This document shows, piece by piece, positions 1 through 9,904 of a DNA stretch of 64,000 nt. Below the pieces are notes generated by a model. It made no database searches. It had not been told where the DNA came from and saw only the letters and a program-made list of their open reading frames with translations. Source of the DNA: Acarospora socialis (taxonomy: Eukaryota; Ascomycota; Lecanoromycetes; Acarosporales; Acarosporaceae); assembly GCA_025617375.2 (NCBI GenBank), contig JAMYGW020000004.1, forward strand, positions 2,294,001 through 2,358,000. Direction: 5' to 3'. Position numbers and translations under genes: made by a program. Numbering within the stretch: the first letter of the stretch is position 1; every line of letters begins with the position of its first letter.

Positions 1-473
1 GACCCTTTGATACCAGCCTTATCAGCTTTGGTGATATGGAGGAGAGTGCTTCAAGTCGTCGTACGAAGTACTATAAAGTCTGGGGTAAAGGAATAGACTG
101 ATGCCGCGATGCGAGGTTAGGGTAACTTACTTGTTCGTTTGAGGGATTTATGTGCAACTAACCCAATCGGTGGTGTCTGTACTTGAGGGCATCGATGTAT
201 TGATATTGAAACGCATGTGATACTGTCTAAAACATATCACGAGTCTTATACTTACAAACACAGGGATGCTGAACTTGACCAAGTCACTACTAAGGCAGGA
301 CTCTGATCGAAAGCTTACTATGAGTACAACATCCGGCCTTTACTCACGTGATCTAGTTCCACGTGATATGGCTTAGCTTAGCATTCAACCGACATCACCC
401 ATTTGCGACCCGCTAGTACCTGAGGTGGTGATCGAGGCTCTTTAATTGAACCATCGCTGCTCTGTAAATCATC
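1..473. other. Upstream region of ATP16, no gene seen
   Basis: I see no convincing coding sequence in the first 473 bases. The stretch ends in the presumed promoter and leader of the ATP synthase delta gene. The only clear motif is a pair of CACGTG cores, annotated separately. The tail of a neighbouring gene may lie at the very left edge, but nothing there is recognisable. Confidence 0.5.
344..367. promoter_or_regulatory. Paired CACGTG (E-box) motifs upstream of ATP16
   Basis: Two CACGTG cores, TCACGTGAT and CCACGTGAT, lie 15 bp apart and about 110-130 bp before the ATP16 start codon. CACGTG is the site of Cbf1-type bHLH factors, which are linked to respiratory and ribosomal genes in fungi. 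The regulatory role here is inferred from motif and position only. Confidence 0.35.
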
Positions 474-1428
474 ATGAACTCCTTACGTGTAGCTCGAACT
501 GCTCTTCGAGCCCGTCCGGCAGCAATACGGACACCATTGCAGCGGCGAGGTTACGCTGAAGCCGTATCGGACAAGATCAAGCTCTCGTTGGCCCTCCCGC
601 ATCAGGTATGCCTTCGTACTACAAACCTATCGCCTCTGCGTTCGAGCCGAATTGGCGCAGAGAATAACAGATGAGGTTCTGTTGAGCGCGCAAAGTGTGA
701 GGTCTTGCTGATCTCGAGCGCTTGCTTTAGTCAATCTACAAATCTACAGACGTGTACGTCAAAGCCCGGCTCTTTGCTTGACTCACAGAAACGAGGAACA
801 AGTCTAAGTTGTACGGGTGCTGATGGGATTAAACATCAGTGTGCAAGTCAACATTCCTGCAGAGTCCGGAGACATGGGTATTCTTGCGAATCACGTCCCT
901 TCAATCGAACAGTTGAAACCTGGGCTGGTGGAGATCATTGAAGAAAGTGGAGGCAGCAAACAATTCTTCTGTATGTGGCGGTTCTCACTACTGTCACTGG
1001 AAATTGCTGCGATTGCCCGACAACTCAATGTGCAATAACAGATGGCAAACTGGGCGTGAGGGGATGTAGGATTATGAGCTGACGCAGTCGTCGCTTACAG
1101 TGTCGGGAGGCTTTGCCATTGTTCAACCCAACTCGGTATTGAGCATCAACGCGGTGGAAGGGTTTCCACTTGAAGACTTTAGTGCAGAGGTATGACACAA
1201 ACATTAGTTTAGTGAAGAAGCTGAGGTAACCACGGTCGTCATCATAGGCTGTTCGATCGCAGATGACGGAGGCTCAGAAGATAGCAAGTGGCGGTGGAAG
1301 TGAGCAAGATATTGCCGAGGCCAAGATTGAGCTCGAGGTAGCCATTTCCATATATAGTCTTTTGCCAAGGTCAGAATGCTAACATGGCCCTACAGGTATT
1401 GGAGAGTCTGCAAGCGTCACTGAAGTAG
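474..1428 (+). CDS. ATP16: Mitochondrial ATP synthase F1 subunit delta
   Basis: This is the delta subunit of the F1 central stalk (bacterial epsilon homologue), which couples proton flow through the c-ring to catalysis in the mitochondrial matrix. Exons join as 474-605, 731-753, 840-970, 1101-1189, 1248-1337 and 1396-1428, giving 165 residues, normal for the family. The N-terminus is an Arg-rich presequence (RTALRARPAAIRTPLQRRGY). The hallmark segments VQVNIPAESGDMGILANHVP and FAIVQPNSVLSINAVEGFP are in place, followed by a C-terminal helical hairpin ending in a lysine. Every junction has GT and AG and keeps phase. Exon 2 is only 23 nt (encoding SIYKSTD) and is needed to restore the family's segment between LALPHQ and VVQVNI. 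Twin CACGTG motifs lie upstream. Confidence 0.95.
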
Positions 1429-1881
1429 GGCTCATTATGGAGCACTTTCCATGCGTGTAATGTAGTCCTATCCGAGTCTGTACAGAAGCATCCTCAATTT
1501 AGAAAGTGTTTGCGAGGTTCGAGTTCAACAGCAAGGGCAAGACTTGTCTCTTGTCCAGCGCACTTGCTTGTTCAGATACCGATTGCTCTTTCCACCATCC
1601 ACGTCAGAAAGTGCGTTTGACCACTGTTTGTTCACAAGCCTGGTAATTGCATTGGAGTCTAGTGCCAGTCCCTCGCCCATAAAGCATCCCGTCTCCCTCT
1701 GTTTTCTTTTCTTCTCTCTCATCATCCCATCGCGTACCTCTAACAATATCTATTGCTCGAATTCCCTTCATATCATATTCCGGGGGTCCTTCAATCACAC
1801 AACCCTACCCTCAACATTTATAGACATCCTCTCCCTTTCCTTCACCCCACACAATCACCCAACCCATCAAACACCACAACA
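1429..1881. other. Intergenic; pyrimidine-rich leader of the next gene
   Basis: No gene is seen. From about 1670 to 1880 the plus strand is strongly CT-rich and then CA-rich, ending in CACCACAACA directly before an ATG. This is a typical filamentous-fungal promoter and 5' leader and supports the start chosen for the next gene. Confidence 0.4.
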
Positions 1882-2481
1882 ATGGCAGACCGCTGGCCCC
1901 CAGCGCAACCCGCAGCGCCTCCTCGTCCCAGAGACGCGCAATGGCGCACGCCCCAACCAGGCACGGTATCAGCGCGCATCGACGCCGTCGAGGCCTCTGC
2001 CCCGATCCACCGAAACGCGAGAACACTCGACACGATCGCTACGACCATTGCACCTGGAACCGTGGCGGGACGAGTCCTCGCCATCAACCTGCAGGCGGCC
2101 CCCGCGGAGGCTTGGGGGCGAGCCGTGCGCGCCGCCCTGGACGCCGTCGGTGAAGACCTGGGACCAGGTCATCGGGTGCCGTTGGGAGACCAGGACGCGC
2201 TGGGGGACAATCTACGGGTCTCCCGGGGTAAGATGGACGACTTGCAAAAGGCTCTAAGGACAGCAGAGGACCTCCCACAACGGCGAATTGCGGAAGTCGA
2301 CAGTTGGGTTCGGGTTTTAGCGGTCTCCATGCTTTTGTTTCCTTTTTGCTTCCTTTGGGTTAGGTCTGTTGATTTGGGATCTGTGTTTTCGTTTGGGTCT
2401 TTGTGCTTGTCTTGGCTTGGGTGTTTGTTGATTGGAGCTCTTGTGCTTTTAATTCGCACTCCGTTGCGGGATCGTCGGTAG
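1882..2481 (+). CDS. Hypothetical small protein with C-terminal membrane hairpin
   Basis: I do not recognise this 199-residue protein. It is a single open frame starting at an ATG in a good context (CACAACAATGG) after a CT-rich leader. In-frame non-ATG codons upstream give longer but unlikely starts. Residues 1-60 are rich in Pro, Ala and Arg. Residues 60-140 look helical and charged. The C-terminus has two hydrophobic stretches at about 143-160 and 168-191, ending in the basic tail RTPLRDRR, so the protein is probably tail-anchored or forms a membrane hairpin. GC content is high in the N-terminal half and falls in the membrane part. It borders a gene-poor degenerate region and could be lineage specific. 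A transcript or a homologue would be needed to be sure it is a gene. Confidence 0.5.
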   Translation: MADRWPPAQPAAPPRPRDAQWRTPQPGTVSARIDAVEASAPIHRNARTLDTIATTIAPGTVAGRVLAINLQAAPAEAWGRAVRAALDAVGEDLGPGHRVPLGDQDALGDNLRVSRGKMDDLQKALRTAEDLPQRRIAEVDSWVRVLAVSMLLFPFCFLWVRSVDLGSVFSFGSLCLSWLGCLLIGALVLLIRTPLRDRR

Positions 2482-2952
2482 GATGGGGTGCCTTTGGGCC
2501 TTGGCGGTCGTCAGAGTTTGATGGTTGCGGCGTTGCAGGGAGAGCCATCTTGGTAAGATGTCATGCTTGGGTCTCTTAGTGTGAGGGGCCATGGTACTAT
2601 GGTGGAGGGATATTTGGTACTACTATGGATGGATGGTTTTATGTTCATGGAGCACGCCTCATGTGTGGCGGCCTTCGAGTCCTATTCTCGCTATGGGTAT
2701 CGATGTGCTAGAGAACTGTCATCATCAGCGGAGTCTGCTGTTGTTGTCAAGACAGATGACGGAAGAGTATCAAGAGCTGCAGCATTACTGAAAATATCAG
2801 TCAAAAGACACAGGAGGATAAGATCTGGTTTCAGGAATAACAAGGGAAGTGTGATCCAGGGGAGCCTCGGTGCAACCTGAACCTCCAAGCCTCAGCTTCA
2901 CAGGACGAGGAACCTCAGCCATCTCCGGTGAAGGATAGCCTGGCTCTTTGAA

Positions 2953-3192
2953 TCATTCAGCACCACCAACCAACTGATTGAAGTTGTTCGGAGAAACAAG
3001 GTTGCTGTTTGTGAGGGGAAACACGATGTCGTTACACCAGAGAGGCACGCCTCTAATAGAACCTACGCCATCGGAACGGAGGACCTCATAGTTAAGCCAT
3101 GGATTGAGGATGGTCTGTGCGAGAGGTTCCCCTAGGGCTCTCCTCGCAATTGGATAATCCGAACTCCAGGCTACGGTCTGCTGCAAATGCAT
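2953..3192 (-). pseudogene. Isolated protein-like fragment, minus strand
   Basis: A 79-codon minus-strand frame encodes a balanced, non-repetitive sequence including ARRALGEPLAQTILNPWLNY and RGVPLWCNDIVFPLTNSN, ending at a stop. Composition looks like real protein rather than a shadow frame, but I cannot name a family. Upstream on the same strand (to about 3364) other frames also look coding-like, without an obvious way to join them. It may be the 3' remnant of a decayed gene, or chance. Confidence 0.2.
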
Positions 3193-3852
3193 GAGGATGT
3201 GTGCTGGGCCTTGGTGCTGACTCGATCACAGACGAGACGGAGAACATGTGAAAAAGCCGGGATGACTTCAGGCTACTCTTCAACAATACCATGAAGATCT
3301 TCAGGCTAGCATAATCAACACCGGTACTCAGCAATCTTCTGGAGCACGCGACACCGAGCAACATTGTTCAATCCCCAATCAGGAACCTGTGATGGTCACC
3401 GTGGCGTGATGATGAGTTGTGTCGATACCAATATCGCTATACTCGCCATGGACGCCACGGCGAAGCTCTCACCTACCACGCCGTCGACTTATTGCACTGG
3501 CCAATGGACGATGATGATTATGAGGGGCATCACCATACATAGTGACCTAGTGTGGTCAGCGGTTGCTGTTGGGCCCCTGGCATGGAGGTGCTCCCGTTTT
3601 ATGGGTCGACCTCGCCTTGTTGGGCTGGACCGGACGGCCGCTGCTAGTTGGTTCGCGGCAATCACTTTGGACAGGGGCAGCTTACTTGTATAGCTATGAG
3701 TATCACGACTACGCCCTTCTCCACTGACCTCTCTGAGTTCCGGGCAGACTCCGCATCTGCAATCAGGAATCTCTGAAAGCTGTCTGGGGAACTCCGGTCA
3801 ACGCACCCGATAGCATCACCCCTAAGCACTCCGAGTAAAATGATCACTCGCC

Positions 3853-4640
3853 ATGGACATTGATGTTGATACTCAGTCTCACGCAGCGAGGATTGCCAAT
3901 CAACTTTGTGCAGCCCTACATTAACTCAAAGCAGGATATCTACTGTTCATATCTTAAGGACCACCGGAACAACAAAACCAACACTGGCATCCAGTTATCC
4001 CTGAGAGTTTCCCGCCAGATAACCCAGCACGGGATCATTGCGCTCCAGCACCGCCCGAAACATGGCGACCTCTACACGAACTACAGAATGCCCTGAACGA
4101 AACCCCCATGGAGGGTTCCCGAACAGGTCCATTCATCCAAGACGTCACTGCAAGCCAGTCGCCAAGGATGGAAAGGGAGAAGTTGCTGGGTCGACCCTCA
4201 CTATGCCAAGAAGTCAAAGCTGACTTGGTTCATCGGTGAGCTGACTTGGGTATTGGCAAGGGTAACACTGCAGATCTTGCTGCACTTAAAGACGGAATGG
4301 TGCCGTTGGAACATGCGGATCGATATAAGACATAGTGGCAAGCTTCACATTCCTACCCGAGAAGATCAGTGAAAACACCACCATGGTTGTCCGCGCCGAC
4401 AGCCAGCCGGACAACGAGATACTTGCACAAGGGAGATACAGGCAGTGATGGAGAGGGCTTCGAGTATATATCCATCTCATGGAGGACCCTTCACGATGTT
4501 GTGCAGCGTGATGGTCCCTGAGGCCCTCCTCACGTCGACCTCATCAAGTACAAGCAGTACCGGAGTGTGGACAGGGAAGCGATCCACATTCGCCGGGCTC
4601 CCGCCCTGGTATGGGAGAACCTACTGAACGGGTCATAGCA
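3853..4640 (+). pseudogene. Decayed coding frame with several stops
   Basis: One plus-strand frame, beginning at an ATG at 3853 (MDIDVDTQSHAARIANQLCA), keeps a protein-like sequence for about 260 codons but is interrupted by about seven stop codons. Plausible pieces in that frame include PARDHCAPAPPETWRPLHEL, ADLAALKDGMVPLEHADRYK and GDTGSDGEGFEYISISWRTL, then HVDLIKYKQYRSVDREAIHI. The stops are mostly TGA or TAG, as expected if CGA, CAG or TGG codons mutated by transition. The GTGAGC-to-CTGCAG stretch near 4232-4273 could be an intron, but that does not remove the other stops. Family unknown. The number of stops is only somewhat below random expectation, so the call rests mainly on composition. 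Confidence 0.3.
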
Positions 4641-5337
4641 TTGGTTGTTCACAGCGGTGTCGACAACAATGGCATCCTTCAGGAAGTTTTGCCGCTGCAT
4701 CGTTGCGTGACACCAGGGAAGGCTATATCTGCGTTTGTGGCCTTCCTGGTCCTACGAAACATGACAGAGAGACCAGGTCTTGGGGCCAACATATAGCTCA
4801 GGATTGCGGTTGGGACCAGCAGCTAGGACTTGAAGCTGGAACCCTTGGTGGATTTGTCAAGCTAGAGAAACTGGGGAAAGCGCCCAAGATTTGGTGTCAT
4901 GACATGTCACCATGTTGCTGTCTCCACCGATGAGCCTGGTGATATCCCCCTCACCGCACCTTGATGACCTTCATCATCACCACATTCTCACCATCACACC
5001 TATGGAGAACCCCGCAGCTTTTTTCAACATCATACAATCATACCACCATCGCGTGCCCTACATGCCTGCTGAAAGAGTCGGCGCTGGCAACTCCTGAGCG
5101 CAGGGAAGGACTCCCACGACAAGATGGACTCCGACAGCATCATGTTCCAAAGTAATGATGAGACCTCCCAGTCTACACATGCCGCTACAGCTCGTCAAAT
5201 CAATCTCCACTCTCAAATCTTCTTCGTTAATTGAGTAAACATCATGTCGTCACCACGCCGTGCTCATGATCCCTCGATGAGTTAATGATACCCAAACGAA
5301 TCACATCCCAGACACTGCCGATTGATCACGAAGTGAG

Positions 5338-5990
5338 ATGTCACCAACAAAAAAGAGCCCATCACCAAGAGAGAGGGAGATCACCTACAAAGACACGCCC
5401 CCAGGGACCGAACATAGTGACCTCTCTAACAATGAGGGCCGCTCCAGCGACCAGACTTTCACCACTGCCGTCGAGGATACTCGAGCAATGCAAGGAAAAG
5501 TGGATCAGCCGTTTCAAATGAAAGACGCACTTCTTATGTTATCGGCTGTCATGAATCTCCAATGCTTTCATGTTCACCACCATTGTTATTAGCCTCACTA
5601 GCACCGAACCCATCACCATCATCATCACCATCAAGACGGAGAACCCCACAGACTGGCGGATTGCCATCCTAGGGGTGCTCCTCGCGGTTTGTGCAGTTCT
5701 CACCGTGGCTGATATAATCTGCGGTAGAACAACGCAAATACAGACGAGCAGTCAAGGCTGCCGCCGTCGCCAACGCGAAGCCGACCGCCGCACCGATGCC
5801 CGCGCCGCCTCCAGCAATAGGGGCGGAGGGCCTCCGAGAGCGACCCGCTGCCTGCAGCAGCAACAGGGGCAATGCCCGCACCTCTGGCTCCTCCATTTGG
5901 GGAGGCTCCCAACGTGGCTTCAGCCTCACTGGGGGGCGATAACAAAAGTTGAGGGCCCCTCAGTGGAGTAAAGAAGTGATGATGAGGGTA
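5338..5990 (+). pseudogene. Decayed membrane-protein tail
   Basis: A first piece (from 5338) reads as a hydrophilic segment including TAVEDTRAMQGKVDQPFQMK. After a change of frame, a segment at about 5660-5725 encodes one clear transmembrane helix (RIAILGVLLAVCAVLTVADI). In a third frame this is followed by a basic stretch, AVEQRKYRRAVKAAAVANAK, and a Pro/Ala-rich tail. The order of soluble part, single helix, basic patch and Pro/Ala tail would make sense as the C-terminus of one protein, but it is spread over three frames. The gene is therefore decayed or the fragments are unrelated. No family is recognised. Confidence 0.25.
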
Positions 5991-6819
5991 GTACGTTGTA
6001 CCACGGTGGAACAGTGTTGTTGTTCTACGCCGGGGTGTTTTCTATATTGCCACAGAGTGTCTTCCGACCATCATCATCTCTATCTCAGAAGATCGCATGA
6101 ATGACGATAAAAGGAGATGGAGAGTCATCTATTGCGTTATTGTCGAGATGTTGATCTCGATATTGCTGTCATCATAGAAGAGCGTAAGATTCACCGCCAC
6201 GTGTGGGGTCAAAAATGACAGCAGCCCTGGTTCAGAGGCGCTTCAGTCTTGTCTTTCAATAAAGAGCCAAGGTCAACGGATCTCCACCGGCACATCTCAG
6301 GCTGGTAGGAGTATGCCATTCCCTTGCCAAGGGACAGTCTCCTTAATCACCAACGTTCTGCAGTGAGCTTACATCTCATGGAGCACCCCGGCCTCACTAT
6401 TATTACATTAGTGGGACTAGCCACCCTTCTCAGCCAAGCATATTGCATTCGGCTGTCGAGTCACCAATTGCTTGGCCGGAGACCTACAGGATGTATTACA
6501 GATGCTCACTCTGGAGGGTATATGGTTATATTATGGAGGCCTCCAGGCCATTTCATTTCAGTTCCGGGTTGTACGACACACCTCACGCCACTGGCCCCGC
6601 CGAGGAACAACCCCCTTTACCAGCACCGTCCTGCGGTGAGCTTACAGCGGTTTGGTACCGAGGCAACGCTGAGCTCATCCGGAAGCAGCTCCGACTGTCA
6701 AAAACCCTTTCTGAACCTGGAGAAAGCCATAGCTACTACAAGAGAAGGAGAACCCGAATGCGCAACGAGTAGCCAACTGGGCACAGTGATGTAAGCTGCG
6801 TCAACTTCTGCAAAAGAGG

Positions 6820-6905
6820 GAGGAAGAGGAAGAGACCGCTCTCTCGACTTGTACGACATTGGGCGCGAGAGCACGCTGCACCTCGTTCTGGGCTTGAGTG
6901 ACGGA
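6820..6905 (+). pseudogene. Fragment matching the C-terminal tail of ubiquitin
   Basis: The plus-strand frame encodes [20 protein letters not shown] followed by LSDG. Ubiquitin reads [20 protein letters not shown] then RLRGG, so the eight-residue core ESTLHLVL is identical and most flanking residues are conservative. The functional RLRGG end is altered to GLSDG, and the first 50 residues of the ubiquitin fold are not visible upstream. The open frame continues to 7121 with unrelated sequence. This is most likely a remnant of a ubiquitin-like domain gene. Full-length fungal ubiquitin-like domain proteins with unrelated extensions exist, so it need not come from polyubiquitin itself. Confidence 0.5.
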
Positions 6906-7224
6906 CCGGCGCCGGTGCTGCCTACCAATGTCCCAAGGAGAGTGCTCCAGACGGGGCAGGAAGTGCATACGACAACGAGGGAGTGGAAGGCCTTAGCGGA
7001 TGCGGGGGGCTTTGACGCAGATACCCATATCGTGGATCCGCGGCCACATTATCCCATTTTGGATTCACTTGAGCATTCAGTTGTGGTATCGTCGGAGTCA
7101 TATCGTGGTTCAGTGGTGTAGGGGTGCGCACTGCCACCTGTCATGTTGTGTAAAGGTATGATAAATATGTTTGATGCATGAACTACGAGCATTGTCATTC
7201 GACGATGAAGTCATGATCAGATGA

Positions 7225-8115
7225 GAGACCATTGCTCTGCCTCTCTTGTAGGGAGGACTTCCTGTGCATCGGGTGGATGATGAAGAGGTTGCCAAGGAGA
7301 CAGGTCCATCAGAGGACTGAGGACAAGCTGTACCCATCGTGGACACATTGTGGACAGCGCGAGGACCGCCCTTATTGGCTATCGGAGCCCATCATTCCCT
7401 CGATGAGAAAGCCAGTGGCCCATGAAGCGGTATTGATTCGCCTCCCCTGTACGGAGGACTTTCCGTTGGGTCGATGATGATGAGGAGATGCCAAGGAGAC
7501 AGGTCCATCGGAGGACTAATCACTAGCTGCCACATTGTGGACCTCGTAATAAGCAACCGCAGTGGCTGCGCGGAGGTCATTGCTCTTTGATGAGGGAGTC
7601 GGTGAAGAAGGCTTGATGCTATATTTTCTCACTTTCCTTGCAGACTGAACGTCTAGTCGGTTAGTGGATTATGGGTGAAGAGGTGGCCAAGGAGACAGGT
7701 CACTGTGGTCTCCTCGCTACCTGTCTCATGTTAAGAACACGAGGATGCCTCCAAGGGTCGAGGGGTTTGCAAAATGACCCTCAAGCCTTTGTTAACATGC
7801 CGAGCAACTCAATGGCTGAGTGAAAGGGCCATCGCTGTCTGATGATGGAATTATGGAGGCATAACGCCCTGTTGCTTCGCCTCCCTTGTAGGGGAGATCC
7901 TGTCGGCTGGGTGGCTGAGACGGCTGGTATAAGGAGGAACTGTACCGTGTGGGATTCAAAGCAAACAAACGAGTGCTGTCACAAAGTGAGAAGCAAACTT
8001 AATGTGTTAGCAGGGAGCATCGGTGGTTGACGATGAGTTATGCATCGAGGATGCGCCGTCGCTTCGCCTCCCTTGTACGGGAGGACTCCCGTCGTTCTGG
8101 ACCGGTAGTTCGAGT
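7225..8115 (+). repeat. Degenerate tandem repeat, period about 198 bp
   Basis: Two motifs recur in step. One is CTCCCTTGTA followed by a GGGAGGACT-like run, at about 7241, 7441, 7881 and 8069. The other is CCAAGGAGACAGGT, at about 7292, 7491 and 7687. Spacings of 196-201 bp (188 at the end, and about 439 across one eroded unit) indicate roughly five copies. Units also share a GATGATGAAGAGG stretch just before the second motif. Some copies are open in one frame, but no frame stays open through the array, so it is either non-coding or a former coding minisatellite. Confidence 0.6.
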
Positions 8116-9904
8116 TCTCAAGGACGGTTCCTTTTACGAATTTGTGTCGAGTCACTGACAACCATGCAAGAGACCCTCAGACTCGCTTGATATACTCTGT
8201 ACACGGCACCGGTTTACATGAACTCAAGCTCAAATCACCACCACCGCAACACCGTGGGGTGCCACCTCGAGGACGAACGCGGCACGGACTTGCATGAACT
8301 CGAATAGAGATGATACCTCTTCACAAGGTCGCCGGGGTCCTCCCTGGTGTTTTCCACAATGAGAAGTCAGCATGGCAAGCCACAGGTCCCCCACCGTCTT
8401 CTCCGCCATTCCACCCTGCGCGGGCACGCTCCTCATGGGGGTCGGTTCGATCGCGGCCATTCTTGCCCTCTACGATGGCGTGAACACACAAGCGAAGAAA
8501 TCACCAAATGACGCCACCAAGCAGCGTGGCCTGCAGGGCATGGGAGGGTCACCAGTGGCCGATTGCGGGGTGGACCGTGCGACGGCGGAACGGGAGATGG
8601 CCGACTTACGCCGCCGACGGGCCGTCCGGCCGGCACATGCGGTCTGAAATACCAAGCCCCGGATGACGGCCCGCAAAGGTCTTCCGGAAGAGTTGGTCGT
8701 GCGTTGAAGAATTGTGTGGGGCCTCACCATCAAGGAAGGGACCCAGATCTCAGACCGTCAGCCGAAGGGGACCTCCATCAAGATACAGGATGGTCAGCAG
8801 GGACCGGTGTTGGGAAGAATAACATCTGGTCTTATAAACAAAAATCGACGTAAAGCAGGCACTGGGTCCTGGTAGTGGTCTCCAAATTTCTGGCGAGATT
8901 ACAGATCCACCGACCATGGGAGCCAACCACGGCCTTAGGGAGGAGACCAGCCAATGCTCAAATAAAAACATCCAAACTCGAGATTCTGGTCATTTTCACA
9001 AAGCCGATCTTGATCGGTTTGAACTACAGCTCTGCGTCCTGTCCTGAAAATACCCATGGATGAAATATCGCATCGGAGATATCTCCTCCCTAATGTAAAC
9101 TCCCCCCTAATGGGACAGCGCTTATTAAAAGCCAGCCGTTTCCGATATACCAGAACAAGAGGAGCACCCAAGAATCGGTCGCTGCAACGGTCGGTTTACT
9201 GCAAGAACTCTTCTTCAACTGCTATCGAGTCACTCTGCATGAGGCCTGGCCATTTCTCATTAGCAGTCTCCGCGACGCGGCCATTGTTGCCTTATTGATA
9301 CTTTCGAGACTACGTTTTGCAAAGGCACTGGTGGTTGTTCGACTGCTGGTTTCTTCATTGAGCTGACACTTGCAGGTCTATGAAGCTACGAGAATATGAA
9401 GCTATGAATCAGGATGGCCATAGCTAACATAGCCTGAAAACTTTCAGTGTTTCCATCCCATGCCTTGTGGCTAGAATCTAGAAATCGTCCTCAAGGGTCA
9501 CGATATCATGATAAATGGACCATGAAAGTGTTGTTGGGTGAATGCTGCTTGAATTAATGGTGTTGGAATATTCCATTCTGGGTTTTGATTGCCATGGTGG
9601 CGTGTGAGAGCGATGGTTAGGACACTGCATCTGTTGTTGGCGGAGGAGAGCTGCCCACTTCTGAAACCATCTTAGCCATTATCAAGCACAGCCGTCATGA
9701 TAGACATGCAAACGGCGTGCAGGCGTTACGAGCTGTTATGTTGTGGTGGTGATAAGAATATAAAAAGTGGAGTAAGCTGTTTAGGTTAGAAAATCCATCG
9801 GTGGTTCTTCTATGAGACAGCCTCCTATATCGAATTCGACCATGCTGTGCACACTTTGATCTCACAGCCATAGTCTTGGCAGTAATACACTGAAATCGCC
9901 CTTA

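Larger units (their letters stand above)
2482..9904. other. Decayed, gene-free accessory island
   Basis: Over about 7.4 kb no intact gene can be assembled, which contrasts sharply with the dense genes on both sides. Reading frames rarely exceed 100 codons. Many short stretches still have protein-like composition, but they switch frame or are broken by stops. Recognisable parts (a stop-riddled frame, a transmembrane fragment, a ubiquitin-tail match and a degenerate tandem repeat) are listed separately. Between them, at 2482-2950, 4740-5330, 6000-6320 and 8740-9904, I see nothing identifiable. Base composition is not strongly AT-rich, so this is ordinary decay or mild mutation rather than heavy repeat-induced point mutation. 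Confidence 0.6.

Noticed and set aside
1508-1530. GGTTCGAGTTC, resembling a tRNA B box
   Set aside because: No A box or cloverleaf can be formed at the right distance upstream.
6324-6794. 156-codon frame in the decayed island
   Set aside because: A second frame is equally open over the same bases, composition is not distinctive and no start context or family is seen. It is kept as part of the degenerate region.
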